Shown here: positions 25,699-34,504 of the stretch, in pieces
Layout of the letters: each line of letters starts with the position of its first letter
Numbering within the stretch: position 1 is the stretch's first letter
Assembly: GCF_029223525.1 (NCBI RefSeq)
Contig: NZ_JARHTQ010000031.1
Span: 1 to 64,000 of the forward strand
Direction of reading: 5' to 3'
DNA length: 64,000 nt
Source of the DNA: Streptantibioticus ferralitis
GTDB lineage: Bacteria; Actinomycetota; Actinomycetes; Streptomycetales; Streptomycetaceae
Notes under the pieces: model-generated
Database searches by the model: none
The model's input: the letters and a program-made list of their open reading frames with translations, nothing else
Told to the model about the DNA's origin: nothing
Program-made: the position numbers and the translations under genes

Positions 25699-26529
25699 GT
25701 GAAGGGTACGAACGCTGGGAGCGCCGGAGCCGTGCACCAGTACGAAGCGGTGGCAGGCACGCAAGCCGCTGATGCGACCGGCGGGCCGCTGTCGGGATGC
25801 GTGGCGCTGGTGACGGGCGCGTCCAGCGGCATCGGGGCGGCCACCGCCCTGGCGTTGGCCCGGCAGGGCGTCGCCGTTGCGTTGGCCGCCCGCCGCACGG
25901 AGCGTCTGGAGGAACTGGCCACTGCGATCCGGGAGCAGGATGGCGCGTGTGTTGCCCTTACCGCCGACCTGTGTGATGTGGCACAGGCGCGCCAGATCGT
26001 CGAGGACGCCGTGGATCGATTCGGGCGGCTGGACGTGCTGGTGAACAACGCCGGCTACGTCGCGATGGGCGCGTTCGAGGACGGTGACCCAGAGGACTGG
26101 GAGCGGATGGTCGACCTCAATTTCACCGCCGTTCTGCACAGCTCCCAGGCGGCGCTGCCACATCTGCTGCGCGCGGCGGCGCAGGGCCCGCGAGGTGTCG
26201 CCGATGTTGTGAACGTCAGCTCGGTCGGGGGCCGGGTGGTGCGTAAGAACAACAGCGTCTATTCGGCGACGAAGCACGCGGTGTGCGCGTTCAGCGAGGC
26301 CCTGCGCCAAGAGGTGACCGGGCGGGGTGTACGGGTGGGTCTGGTCGAACCGGGTCTGACCGTGACGGAGATGGCGACCGGCCCCGGATCCGCTGCCGCC
26401 CGCGGCATGCCTCAGAACGCATGGCTGCAGGCTGAGGACATCGCGCGCGGCATCACGTTCATGATCACTCAGCCGCCGCACGCCGCCGTCAACGAGATCA
26501 TGATGCGCCCGACAGCCCAGGAACACTGA
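25699..26529 (+). CDS. Short-chain dehydrogenase/reductase
   Basis: A 276-residue classical SDR. It has a ~28-residue extension, the cofactor motif VTGASSGIGAA, LAARRTERLEE (favouring NADP through the basic residues), LVNNAGY, the catalytic Ser in VVNVSSVGGR, YSATK with Tyr and Lys, and PGLTVTEM. The substrate is unknown. The start is a GTG; the extension suggests the true start might be further in. It stands about 200 bp before the transporter on the same strand. Confidence 0.87.
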   Translation: MKGTNAGSAGAVHQYEAVAGTQAADATGGPLSGCVALVTGASSGIGAATALALARQGVAVALAARRTERLEELATAIREQDGACVALTADLCDVAQARQIVEDAVDRFGRLDVLVNNAGYVAMGAFEDGDPEDWERMVDLNFTAVLHSSQAALPHLLRAAAQGPRGVADVVNVSSVGGRVVRKNNSVYSATKHAVCAFSEALRQEVTGRGVRVGLVEPGLTVTEMATGPGSAAARGMPQNAWLQAEDIARGITFMITQPPHAAVNEIMMRPTAQEH

Positions 26530-26724
26530 CCGCCGCATCAGTTACATGTCATCGATATCGTCTGGCTCGGGCAGCACCGCGCACGACAGCGGTCCAGCGG
26601 TCGATCGGGCGCGAGTGAAGAATGATATGTGAAACATGCGGTGCGCGCATGGAGGTTGTGGCGGAAATCGATAGATTCGTCATTTAGTTGGTGGTAGCAG
26701 TTAACTCGTCTCTAGTGTGCCGAC

Positions 26725-27990
26725 ATGGCAACACTCCAGCCCTTCCGCTGCCTACCTTTGACGGTCCGGCTGCTCTTGATCAATCAGTTTGGTATGGATA
26801 TCGGATCGTACATATTGATTCCTTATCTGGCCATGCACCTTGGTAAAGACCTCGGGCTGTCCGCTGCGGTTGTCGGCGCGGTTGTCGGAGTGCGCAACCT
26901 CAGTCAACAAGGACTGTTCATCCTGGGTGGCACCGCGGCTGACCGTCTGGGGGCACGCCGGGTGATCCCGGCCGGCTGTTTGCTGCGCACCACGGGTTTC
27001 ACTCTCTTCGCGTTCGGCGGCGGTCTACCGATAGTGCTCGCCGCTTCCGTACTCAGCGGACTGGCGGGCGCACTGTTCTATCCCGCGGTACGCACCTATA
27101 TCACTCTGGAGGCGGTGGACCGCAAGGCGGAGGCGTTCGCGCTACTCAACGTGGCCAGCACCACTGGAGGGCTGGTGGGACTGCTGGCAGGTGGGTTGCT
27201 GCTCCTGATGGATTTCCGGGTCTGCGCGCTGAGTGCCGCCGCCGTGTTCGCCGTACTGACGATCGCCCAGCTGGCCGCGCTGCCGGCACGTGAAGTCGCC
27301 CTGGCTCACGGGAGTATCTGGAATGACTGGCGCGAAGTACTCGGTAATCGTTGGTTCTTGGCCTTCGCGATCACGATGGTCGGGATGTTCACCCTGGAGA
27401 ACCAGCTCTATCTGCTGCTGCCGGATGGGGCTCGGCGAATTTCGGGGTGGGACGGCGCGGTCTGCATCCCGCCTGCCCTGGGTACCATCGCCAATCTGGT
27501 GTTCCAGTTGCGGATCACCCACGCTGTGCGGATCCGGGGAGGGGCGGCACGGTGGGTGGGGCCGGGACTCGCACTCATGGGGTTGGGGTTCGTGCCACCG
27601 GTGCTGGTTGTCGGCCTTGGGGAACCCGCTGACGCGCATGACGCGGTGCTGCGGATACTACCGCTGTCGGTCGGAGCGCTTCTGCTCTATGCCGGGGTGA
27701 TGGTGGCTCAACCGTGCGTGATAGAGCTGGTTCCCAAATTCGGCCGCGAAGACCTTACGGGCACGCACTTCGGGATGTTCTCCGTCTTTTCCGGTATTGC
27801 GGCCGCCAGCGGCAACACCCTTGTGGGATGGGCCATGGATTCCGGTCAACACAGCGGACGAGCCTGGCTACCATGGGTATGCTGTCTGGGAATCGGGCTG
27901 CTCTCAGCGGCAGGTGTCACATGGCTCTACCGTCACCAGGCCCTGCCAGTCGACTACACCACCGCCCTCTCGACACCCACAGCGAGCTGA
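26725..27990 (+). CDS. MFS transporter
   Basis: A 421-residue protein with about 11-12 hydrophobic helices in two halves. The loop 2-3 signature is present as GGTAADRLGARRVIPAG. It is related to single-component MFS exporters of the MdtH/YajR type. The cargo is unknown. There is no Shine-Dalgarno: TAGTGT at 26713-26718 lies 6 bp before the ATG, as expected for leaderless transcription. Membrane protein, probably drug or metabolite efflux. Confidence 0.85.
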   Translation: MATLQPFRCLPLTVRLLLINQFGMDIGSYILIPYLAMHLGKDLGLSAAVVGAVVGVRNLSQQGLFILGGTAADRLGARRVIPAGCLLRTTGFTLFAFGGGLPIVLAASVLSGLAGALFYPAVRTYITLEAVDRKAEAFALLNVASTTGGLVGLLAGGLLLLMDFRVCALSAAAVFAVLTIAQLAALPAREVALAHGSIWNDWREVLGNRWFLAFAITMVGMFTLENQLYLLLPDGARRISGWDGAVCIPPALGTIANLVFQLRITHAVRIRGGAARWVGPGLALMGLGFVPPVLVVGLGEPADAHDAVLRILPLSVGALLLYAGVMVAQPCVIELVPKFGREDLTGTHFGMFSVFSGIAAASGNTLVGWAMDSGQHSGRAWLPWVCCLGIGLLSAAGVTWLYRHQALPVDYTTALSTPTAS

Positions 27991-28053
27991 ACTTCCGGCT
28001 CCATGCTGACAGTTCGCATGCTGCCGATGGCTTGGTGGTGCCATGATCAATGA

Positions 28054-28446
28054 GTGCTGGTCCACATAGAGAAGCTCGCGGGTATTCCGCAACTCCCACA
28101 CCCCGTTCGGGTTCAGACGCCCTACGGAAGCGGAGTAGTCCGCTGGCGCGGTGATCCCGGTGATCCGGAGGGCTGGTACCACGTTGAGTGGACCGTCGAC
28201 GAGGACATCGTCTGGGGAGGCAACACTCAGTGGGCTGCCACTGCCGGATCGGCGATCGGCCAGGAGGACAGCCGCGTCGTCCTACGCGGTCGGCTGACGT
28301 TCGTGGACACGGGCGGTGTTCTGAAATTGGGCGAATCGCAGATCTTGTTCGATGTCGCAGAACCACCCCCCGGAGACGTCGACGGCACCTGGGTGGAGAT
28401 CCGCTGCGATGGACAGAAGGTCACGCTCTGGCCGTACCGGATCTGA
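28054..28446 (+). CDS. Hypothetical protein, 130 residues
   Basis: A frame from GTG 28054 with beta-rich sequence (VRVQTPYGSGVVRWRGDPGD, WYHVEWTVDEDIVWGGNTQW, VLRGRLTFVDTGGVLKLGES, VTLWPYRI). No signal peptide and no recognizable family. Codon bias supports coding. It follows the MFS gene by 63 bp and could share its transcript. Confidence 0.6.
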   Translation: MLVHIEKLAGIPQLPHPVRVQTPYGSGVVRWRGDPGDPEGWYHVEWTVDEDIVWGGNTQWAATAGSAIGQEDSRVVLRGRLTFVDTGGVLKLGESQILFDVAEPPPGDVDGTWVEIRCDGQKVTLWPYRI

Positions 28447-28599
28447 CGCCAACAGATCTATGGCAGACCCTTTTCGGCCGTACGGCCGGACGCGCTCAAG
28501 TTCACGTGATGTCGGAGCTGTCGTCAATCACAATGCGTCCGACCGCTGATCGAACCGTTGCTGCCGTCCTGGCCGTTGAGATCGCCGGGGCCTCCACCG

Positions 28600-28760
28600 G
28601 TGGCGGACCGAAACGGTGCTGGGTGCTGGAAGGCGCGATTGCTCTGCTGCGCTGGTTCCGCCGACCACGTATCCGCCGGGAGCGCCGCGACGACATCCAC
28701 CAAGCGTTCGGCACCCTCGGCTGCGCCACCATCTGCTGGCGACGACTGAAGACCTCGTTT
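28600..28760 (+). pseudogene. IS5-like transposase, C-terminal fragment
   Basis: The plus frame contains VLEGAIALLRWFRRPRIRRE, RRDDIHQAFGTLGCATICWR and RLKTSF. This is the end of DDE transposases of the IS5 group, whose catalytic Glu lies in the E-G-A-I / V-E-R segment. Upstream codons do not match, so only the last ~50 residues remain. Confidence 0.7.
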
Positions 28761-28850
28761 CGATCCCAGACAGACACCGAGGACAGGCACCGAGATGCGC
28801 CCCGTGCGAGGCAGCGCGCGCGGCGCTGCCCGACACGGGGCGCGGACGGT

Positions 28851-29603
28851 TCAGCGGGTCAGGGCACCGCCGTCGACGGGCAGCAGCACGCCGTGAATGT
28901 AGGACGCCTCGTCGCTGGTGAGGAAGAGCACGGCGTCGGCGACCTCTGCCGCGGTGCCGGGGCGTCGGGCGGGGTAGCTGCTCGCGGTCAACTGTTCCCA
29001 CATCGGCATCTGCGCCGTGTTCAGCTCGGTGGCGGTCGGACCCGGCGCGATGGCGTTGACCCGCACGCCCTTGGGGCCGAGTTCTGCGGCCCACGACTTG
29101 GTCAGGGAGTGCAGCGCGGCCTTGCTCGCCCCATAGAGCGCGGTGCCCTCCTTGCCGTGGACGCCGCTGACCGAACCGATGTTGATCACGGCACCGGCGC
29201 CGCGTTCGACCATGCCGGGCACCAATGCGGCGGTGAGCAGGAACGGCGCCTTGACGTTGAGCCCCAGAGCCGCGTCGATCTGCTCCTCGGTGGCCTCCAG
29301 CAAGGATTGCGCGGGCAGGATGTGGGCCGCGTTGTTGACCAGGATGTCGATGCGCCCGCCCGCGGCGGCCAGCGCGTCACTGGCGAGGAGCCGGACGGCG
29401 TCGCCGGTGGCCAGGTCGGCCTTGACGAACTCGGCGCGCCCGCCCTGTTCGCGGATGCGGCCGACGACCTCCCCGCCGTGCACGGCGTCGCGACCGGTCA
29501 CCACGACGAGCGCGCACTCGCGCGCCAGCGCCTCGGCGATCGCCCGTCCGATCCCGCCGGTGCCGCCTGTGACGAGGGCGTGGCGTCCCTGCAAACGTGT
29601 CAT
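28851..29603 (-). CDS. Short-chain dehydrogenase/reductase
   Basis: A 250-residue classical SDR with VTGGTGGIGRA, LVNNAAHILP, INIGSVSGVHG with the catalytic Ser, YGASKAA with Tyr/Lys, and VLLPVDGGALTR at the end. It belongs to the FabG-like group and acts on an unknown ketone or alcohol. It lies 31 bp downstream of the broken epimerase on the same strand, so the two probably formed an operon under the divergent LysR gene. Confidence 0.88.
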   Translation of the reverse strand: MTRLQGRHALVTGGTGGIGRAIAEALARECALVVVTGRDAVHGGEVVGRIREQGGRAEFVKADLATGDAVRLLASDALAAAGGRIDILVNNAAHILPAQSLLEATEEQIDAALGLNVKAPFLLTAALVPGMVERGAGAVINIGSVSGVHGKEGTALYGASKAALHSLTKSWAAELGPKGVRVNAIAPGPTATELNTAQMPMWEQLTASSYPARRPGTAAEVADAVLFLTSDEASYIHGVLLPVDGGALTR

Positions 29604-29634
29604 TTCGATCTCCGGATTCAGAACTGACGGCTAT

Positions 29635-30596
29635 TCAGCCGCAGAAGTAGTGGTCTTCATCGAGGTCTGCTATCAGTCCGGGGCGCACCGGCCGCCACCC
29701 CAGCGAGTCCCGTGTCACCGTGCTCGACGACGGGTTGTCGAGCACGGCCGCGGCGCCGAGCCACCCGAAGTGGGCTCCCGCCTGTTGCGGCGGAACGCTC
29801 AGGACCGGCAGGTCCAGATGGCGGCCGATGGTCTCGGCGATGACCCGGAAGGACACTGCCTCATCACCGCCCCGTGCAGCCGCGACCCGGCCGGGGCCGC
29901 TTCCAGTGCCAGCCGGTACAGGCGCGCCGCGTCGAGTTCATGCACGGCCGGCCAGCGATTGGACCCGTCGCCGACGTGGGCGGAGAGGCCCTTCTGACGA
30001 GCGATGCGGATCAGGCGCCGGATGAAGCCGTGGGTGTCGTACGGACCGTGCACGGGCGGTGCCAAGCGGATCACCGGCGACCGTGCCCCGCGCTCGGCCA
30101 GTGCGATCGCCGCGTTCTCTGAGGGACCTCGCGGCGCCGAGGCTCCCTTCGGATCGAGCGCGAAGTCTTCCGTCCCGACGCGTCCCGACGCGTCCCGACG
30201 CGTCCCGACGCGTCCCGACGCGTCCCGACGCGTCCCGAGGTAAGGCCCGCGGTGCCCGAGGTGACCACGAATGGCGTACTGGAGTCTGCCAACGCGTCCG
30301 CGATCGCCTCGACGGCATGCAGGTCGGCCGCGCCCGCGGCGGCGTAGTCGGCGAAGTTGTGGATGAACGCCAGATGGATGACGCCGTCCGCCGCCGAGGC
30401 GGCCTTCCATGGGTCGTCGAGGTCGTCGAGGTCGTCGAGGGTGCCGCGGTGGGCCTCGGCGCCGGTGGCCGCCAGTGCGGCGGCGGACGCGTCGGAGCGG
30501 GCCAGGCCGACAAACGACCTCGTGTCCGGCCGAGCGCAGTTCGGGAACGACGAGGGAACCGATGTGGTCGGTCGCACCGGTGACAAAGACGCGCAT
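29635..30596 (-). pseudogene. NAD(P)-dependent epimerase/reductase broken by a tandem repeat and two base shifts
   Basis: From ATG 30596 the protein starts MRVFVTGATDHIGSLVVPEL (extended/atypical SDR Rossmann start) and later reads IHLAFIHNFADYAAAGAADL, FVVTSGTAGL, FALDPKGASAPRG, VIRLAPPVHGPYDTHGFIRR and GLSAHVGDGSNRWPAVHELD. It ends with the YHFCG-like tail at 29635. These blocks lie in different frames. Shifts occur near 30524 (an extra T), within the 10-bp repeat at 30171-30240, and near 29868 (a missing G). Intact relatives are ~290-residue YbjT/epimerase-type oxidoreductases. It is divergent from a LysR gene that probably regulates it. Confidence 0.75.
30171..30240. repeat. 10-bp tandem repeat, seven units, inside the epimerase gene
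   Basis: CGTCCCGACG is repeated six times perfectly, with a seventh unit ending GG. The unit is not a multiple of three, so each gain or loss shifts the frame. Working through the minus-strand codons, two, five or eight units join the upstream frame (SGTAGL) to the downstream frame (EDFALDPKG); seven do not. Confidence 0.85.
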
Positions 30597-30783
30597 GGAT
30601 CGTAACTCTCTTCCTTGAATCGGGTGTTCGATGGACCGTCCGGCCGGTCCTTCCACCCTGCGCCCGCCGGGCGCCCGAAATCCAATGAATGTTCCGCATG
30701 TAGAAATACGCGTTGCGTATGACCGCATCTCATCAGCGCTCTTCGCGCGGCGGCGCCCGGCCGGCGCGGGTTTACCCTGAGGT

Positions 30784-31733
30784 ATGCCCGACTGGTCGCC
30801 ACGCCCGGTGGACCTCGACCTGCGGCTGGTGTGGTGCTTCGTCGTCGTCGCCGAGCATCAGCACTTCGGCCGCGCCGCCGAAGCCCTGCACACCACCCAG
30901 CCGTCCCTCAGCCGCCAAATCAACCGCCTTGAACAGCAGTTGGGCACCCGCCTGTTGGACCGCACGCCTCGGGGCAGCCGCCTGACCGAGGCGGGTGAGG
31001 TCTTCCTGCCACTCGCCGAGGCGCTGCTGCGTTCCGCTGTTCAGGCCGTGGAGCTCACACGGGCCGCGGACGAGCCAGAGCAAATCACCGTCGGGTACAC
31101 CGCAGGCATCATCGTTACCCCGGCCGTGCGGGAGCTACGCCGCCGCAACCCCGACGCGGAGGTGCGAACCCTGCATGTGGCCTGGAACGAACCGCGCGCG
31201 GCACTGCTGGACCGCCGCGTGGACGCGGTCGTGGCCCGCATGCCGTTCGCGACCGACCACCTGCGCGTGACCGTCCTGTACGACGAGCCCCGCGTGGTGG
31301 TGCTGTCAAGGGAGCACCGCCTGGCCGGCAAGGAGTCGGTCACCCTGGACGACATCGCCGACGAGCCCCTGCCCCGGGTGCGCAGATCCGACCCGGCCTG
31401 GAGCGCCTTCTGGCGCGTCGACCCCCGGCCCGACGGACGCCGCGCGCCCGACGGCCCCTCGTCGAGGCCGTCGAGGACAAGTACGAGATCATCGCCGCCG
31501 GGCAGGGCGTGGCCATCTCCATCGCTCACGCCGACCATCTGCGCCCCGACCTGACCACCGTCCCGCTGGAGGGCGTCGAGCCGAGCCACGTCGTGCTCGC
31601 GACCCGCGCCGGTGACCGGAATCGCCTGCTCGCGGCCTTCTGCACGGTCGCCGAGGCACACCTCACGGGCGATCGCGGCTCAGGCGAGGCAGCTGCCCCT
31701 CACTCCTATCCGGCAGTCATCAACGAAGCCTGA
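30784..31733 (+). pseudogene. LysR-family regulator, shifted in a C4 run
   Basis: The first ~220 codons form a good LysR protein: FVVVAEHQHFGRAAEALHTT then PSLSRQINRLEQQLGTRLLD for the winged helix-turn-helix, and GYTAGIIVTPAVRELRRRNP for the effector domain. At 31455-31458 the frame shifts. With one more C it continues LVEAVEDKYEIIAAGQGVAI and runs to 31733, giving ~316 residues. It is divergent from the epimerase/SDR pair, the classical LysR arrangement. As written the protein would lack its C-terminal third. Confidence 0.8.
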
Positions 31734-31889
31734 TGCACCATCATTTCCGGGCGCCGACCGACCTCGTTTTGATCCAGTCCCTACTGGCGCGTTGCGGTGA
31801 CTGATCATGCCTCGTCTCCGTGCGTGGGTAGGCGGAGTCCGCTCTGCGAGGGCGTGACGGTCGTTGTGCCGGCGCTGATGTGCGGGACC

Positions 31890-32010
31890 GCGGCGGGCAA
31901 CGTTCACCGGGTTGGCGATGCTGGCGACCGAACCGGTTGGATGTGGCCAGACGTCCGATTCGGGTTGGGAGCATGATGGCGGAGCCGGTCGCTCGAATGC
32001 GGCCTGGTGT
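31890..32010 (+). mobile_element. IS630-type left-end remnant
   Basis: GTTCACCGGGTTGGC, GAACCGGTTGGAT and CAGACGTCCGAT align with the reverse complement of 34063-34125, which leads into IS630-like transposase codons. Here the copy ends soon after a short start (ATGATGGCGGAGCCGGTC). About 110 bp survive. Confidence 0.6.
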
Positions 32011-32013
32011 GGC

Positions 32014-32865
32014 TCAGCGGGGCACGTCCATGCGCTGTGTGCCGATGACCGACAGTAGTCGTAGCGCCTCCTCGGACGGTGAGCCGGGGGCGGCGGTGTA
32101 GATCACGACCCGCTGGTCCCGGTCGGTGATGTCGAGGACGTCGCAGTTGACGGTGACCGGGCCGACCAGCGGGTGCTGGAACGTCTTGCACAGGGTGAGC
32201 TCGGCGCATACGTCGTGGGAGGCCCACAGCCGGGTGAACTCCTTGCTTCCGGCGAGGAGTTCACCGACCAGCTCGGCCACCTCGGGATCGTCGGGGTAAC
32301 GGGCGGCGATGGCGCGCAGATGCTGGGCCGAGGTGCGGGCGAACGCGTCCACGTCCGACAGTCCGTACAACCGCTGCCCCTGGCGGTGCGGCCCGAGGAA
32401 GACACGCCGCACAAGGTTGCGGTCGCGCCGCGACAGGGCGGAGAAGTCCTCCATGAGGGCAGCCGCCAGATCATTCCAGGCGATCACCTCGTACGTCGCG
32501 GACGTCACGATCGCGGCGGCCTGCGGCAGCCGGTGCAGCAGGTCGAGGATGCTCTGGCGCACCTCGCGCGAGGGCCCGGGCGGCGGGCCAGGCGGTGCGC
32601 CGGCGAGGTGGTGGAGGTGGTCGCGTTCGGCGTCCGAAAGGCGCAGGGCCCGGGCCAGCCCGGCCAGCACCTCGCGTGACGGGCGCGGGCCACGGGCCTG
32701 CTCCAGCCGCGTGTAGTACTCGGTCGAGATGAACGCCAGCTGCGCCGCCTCCTCGCGGCGCAGCCCCGGGGTGCGGCGGCGCGGCCCGGCGGGCAGCCCC
32801 ACGTCGGCAGGGCTGATCCGCTCGCGCCTGCTGCGCAGGAAGTCGGCCAGTTCTCGTCTGTCCAC
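32014..32865 (-). CDS. XRE-family regulator with MmyB-type ligand domain (copy 1)
   Basis: A 283-residue protein. The helix-turn-helix is GLRREEAAQLAFISTEYYTR followed by LEQARGPRPSREVLAGLARA. The C-terminal MmyB-like domain (~105-275) contains TSATYEVIAWNDLAAALMED, FTRLWASHDVCA and HPLVGPVTVNCDVLDI. Members often repress a divergent oxidoreductase gene. The GTG at 32865 gives the conserved start VDRRELADFLRSRRERISP; the open frame further upstream has no family sequence. It is divergent from the SDR at 32953, with a near-perfect 31-bp inverted repeat between them. Confidence 0.9.
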   Translation of the reverse strand: MDRRELADFLRSRRERISPADVGLPAGPRRRTPGLRREEAAQLAFISTEYYTRLEQARGPRPSREVLAGLARALRLSDAERDHLHHLAGAPPGPPPGPSREVRQSILDLLHRLPQAAAIVTSATYEVIAWNDLAAALMEDFSALSRRDRNLVRRVFLGPHRQGQRLYGLSDVDAFARTSAQHLRAIAARYPDDPEVAELVGELLAGSKEFTRLWASHDVCAELTLCKTFQHPLVGPVTVNCDVLDITDRDQRVVIYTAAPGSPSEEALRLLSVIGTQRMDVPR

Positions 32866-32893
32866 ACCGCCAGTGTGCGCGGGTGTCGCGCAG

Positions 32894-32924
32894 CCGATCC
32901 AGGTACCGCTGGTGCCTGGATCGG
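32894..32924. promoter_or_regulatory. Probable operator of the XRE/SDR divergon
   Basis: Arms of 14 bp (CCGATCCAGGTACC and GGTGCCTGGATCGG) match at 13 positions around a GCT centre. The repeat lies between the two divergent starts. The core CCGCTGGTGCCT recurs upstream of the second MmyB-type XRE gene at 62272-62283. Confidence 0.78.
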
Positions 32925-32952
32925 CTCTGTGGCCGGACGCAGGCTGGCTGCC

Positions 32953-33753
32953 ATGAACAACACACCGACCACCGACACATCCACCCCCGCCGCCCTGGGC
33001 CTGCTTGCCGGCAAGGTCGCCTTCATCACCGGTGCCGGCCGCGGTATCGGCGCCGCCGCGGCGCGGCTGTTCGCCCGGGAGGGCGCCCGGGTGCTGCTCG
33101 CGGCCCGGACGGAGGCACAGCTGAAGGCGGTAGCTGAGGAGGTCCGGGCAGCGGGGGGCATCGCGGACTACGTGGTGTGCGATCTGGCCGACGCCGCCAG
33201 CGTGCGCGCCGCCGTCGACCGCGCCGTGGACCTGTACGGTCGGCTTGACGTCGCCTTCAACAATGGCGCGACATTCGTGCCGCCCGGCCCGATGGACCAG
33301 GTGCAGGAGGCCGACTTCGACCACGTCTACGCCGTGAACCTCAAGGGCCCCTGGCTGGCCATGGTCGCCGAGGTCGCCGCCATCCGGGCTACCGCCGGGA
33401 CGGGCGCCATCGTCAACAACTCCAGCGTCGGCAGCCTGATGGGCAACCCCGAGCTGCCCGCCTACGGCGCGATGAAGCGGGCGGTCAACAGCCTCACCGA
33501 GTCGGCTGCCATCACCTACGGCCCGGAAGGCATCCGCGTCAACGCGATCGCCCCCGGCAACACGCTGACTGAGATGATCCGTACCTGGGAAGCAGATTCG
33601 CCCGGTCTCGTCGAGCGCCTCAAGGCGCATACCCCGCTGCGCCGCGCGGCTGACCCTGAGGAAATCGCCCAGGCCGCCGCCTGGCTCCTCAGCGACCGCT
33701 CCTCCTATGTGACCGGCACGGTCCTCCGGGTCGACGGCGGGGCGCGCGCCTGA
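32953..33753 (+). CDS. Short-chain dehydrogenase/reductase controlled by XRE
   Basis: A 266-residue classical SDR with FITGAGRGIGAAAARLFARE, AFNNGATF, VNNSSVGSL with the catalytic Ser, YGAMK with Tyr and Lys, and VLRVDGGARA. It is a FabG-like oxidoreductase of unknown substrate. The ATG at 32953 is preceded by the palindromic operator 30-60 bp upstream, so repression by the divergent XRE protein and induction by the SDR substrate are plausible. Confidence 0.9.
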   Translation: MNNTPTTDTSTPAALGLLAGKVAFITGAGRGIGAAAARLFAREGARVLLAARTEAQLKAVAEEVRAAGGIADYVVCDLADAASVRAAVDRAVDLYGRLDVAFNNGATFVPPGPMDQVQEADFDHVYAVNLKGPWLAMVAEVAAIRATAGTGAIVNNSSVGSLMGNPELPAYGAMKRAVNSLTESAAITYGPEGIRVNAIAPGNTLTEMIRTWEADSPGLVERLKAHTPLRRAADPEEIAQAAAWLLSDRSSYVTGTVLRVDGGARA

Positions 33754-33779
33754 GCCAGGGATGCCGCCGCGTCATCTGC

Positions 33780-34125
33780 AGCATGGTCTCTGATGTTGTA
33801 AGGCGTCCCGTGGACCTTGCGCAGGTAGGCGAGCAGATTGCGGATCGACCAGCGGGTGAAGGGCTGGCCGAGCCTGACCGGGCGGGTGGTGGCCGTCTGG
33901 ACGACGAAATCCGCGTCAGCAAGCCTGAACAGGCGCGGACGGCCTCCCACCCACCGAGGTCCGGGCAGGCCAGGCCGACGTACGATCCGCTGTGACTTCT
34001 CGACCTCCTGGTCGGTCAGCCTCCGGGCATTGAACGGCTTCACCGTTGCGACCCCTACCGGTATCGGATGTCTGCCCATATCCAACGGGTTCGGGCGCCA
34101 CCGACGCCAACCCGGTGAACTTGCC
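33780..34125 (-). pseudogene. IS630-family transposase remnant with internal deletion
   Basis: The minus strand encodes VKPFNARRLTDQEVEKSQRI, then jumps to PRWVGGRPRLFRLADADFVV, QTATTRPVRLGQPFTRWSIR and NLLAYLRKVHG. These are the N-terminal and middle blocks of actinobacterial IS630 transposases, with the helix-turn-helix between them deleted. The DDE part is absent. The upstream left-end sequence (34063-34125) is shared in inverted orientation with 31890-31965, so the XRE/SDR pair sits between two IS630 ends. Confidence 0.75.
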
Positions 34126-34129
34126 GGTC

Positions 34130-34500
34130 ACAGCACCTGGATGACGGATCACGGTCGAGTGTGTCGACGTCAACTCACTGAGCAGAAGGGGGAGTTGCTC
34201 GCCCCACTCCCAGCGACGGCCGGGGACGGCCGCTGGCCATCCAGCTCACGCCCCGGCCAGCGACACGACGCAGTCTGTGCCAGGCCACTGCTGGAACGCA
34301 TCCGGGTTGCGCGCATCGGGCTCGGTCGGCCGCGTTGCCGCCCCACCGTCAATCTCCCGCACCCGAACACGTTCCCGCACCTGAACACGTTCCCGCTCCC
34401 GCACACGTTCCGGCATCCGCCACCTGCGTCAGCCGGCTGTGACTGGTGTCGATGAGGCAGAAGCGGTTGCCCGGCACCAGCGTCGTTCACGCGTACGGAA
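34130..34500. other. Non-coding stretch with an 18-bp tandem repeat
   Basis: No supported gene. Three 18-bp units ending AACACGTTCC, AACACGTTCC and CACACGTTCC lie at 34358-34411. On the minus strand they would encode a repeated CGNVF-like hexapeptide, but that frame has no ribosome site or family. I treat it as a simple repeat upstream of the phosphotransferase gene. Confidence 0.5.
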
Positions 34501-34504
34501 CGAT

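Noticed and set aside
24862..26538. A 558-codon minus-strand frame opposite the SDR gene
   Set aside because: Arg/His-rich antisense composition; the plus strand carries a complete SDR with all catalytic residues.
32866..33630. Extension of the XRE protein upstream to 538 codons
   Set aside because: The extension lies opposite the SDR gene and has no family sequence; the conserved XRE start is the GTG at 32865.
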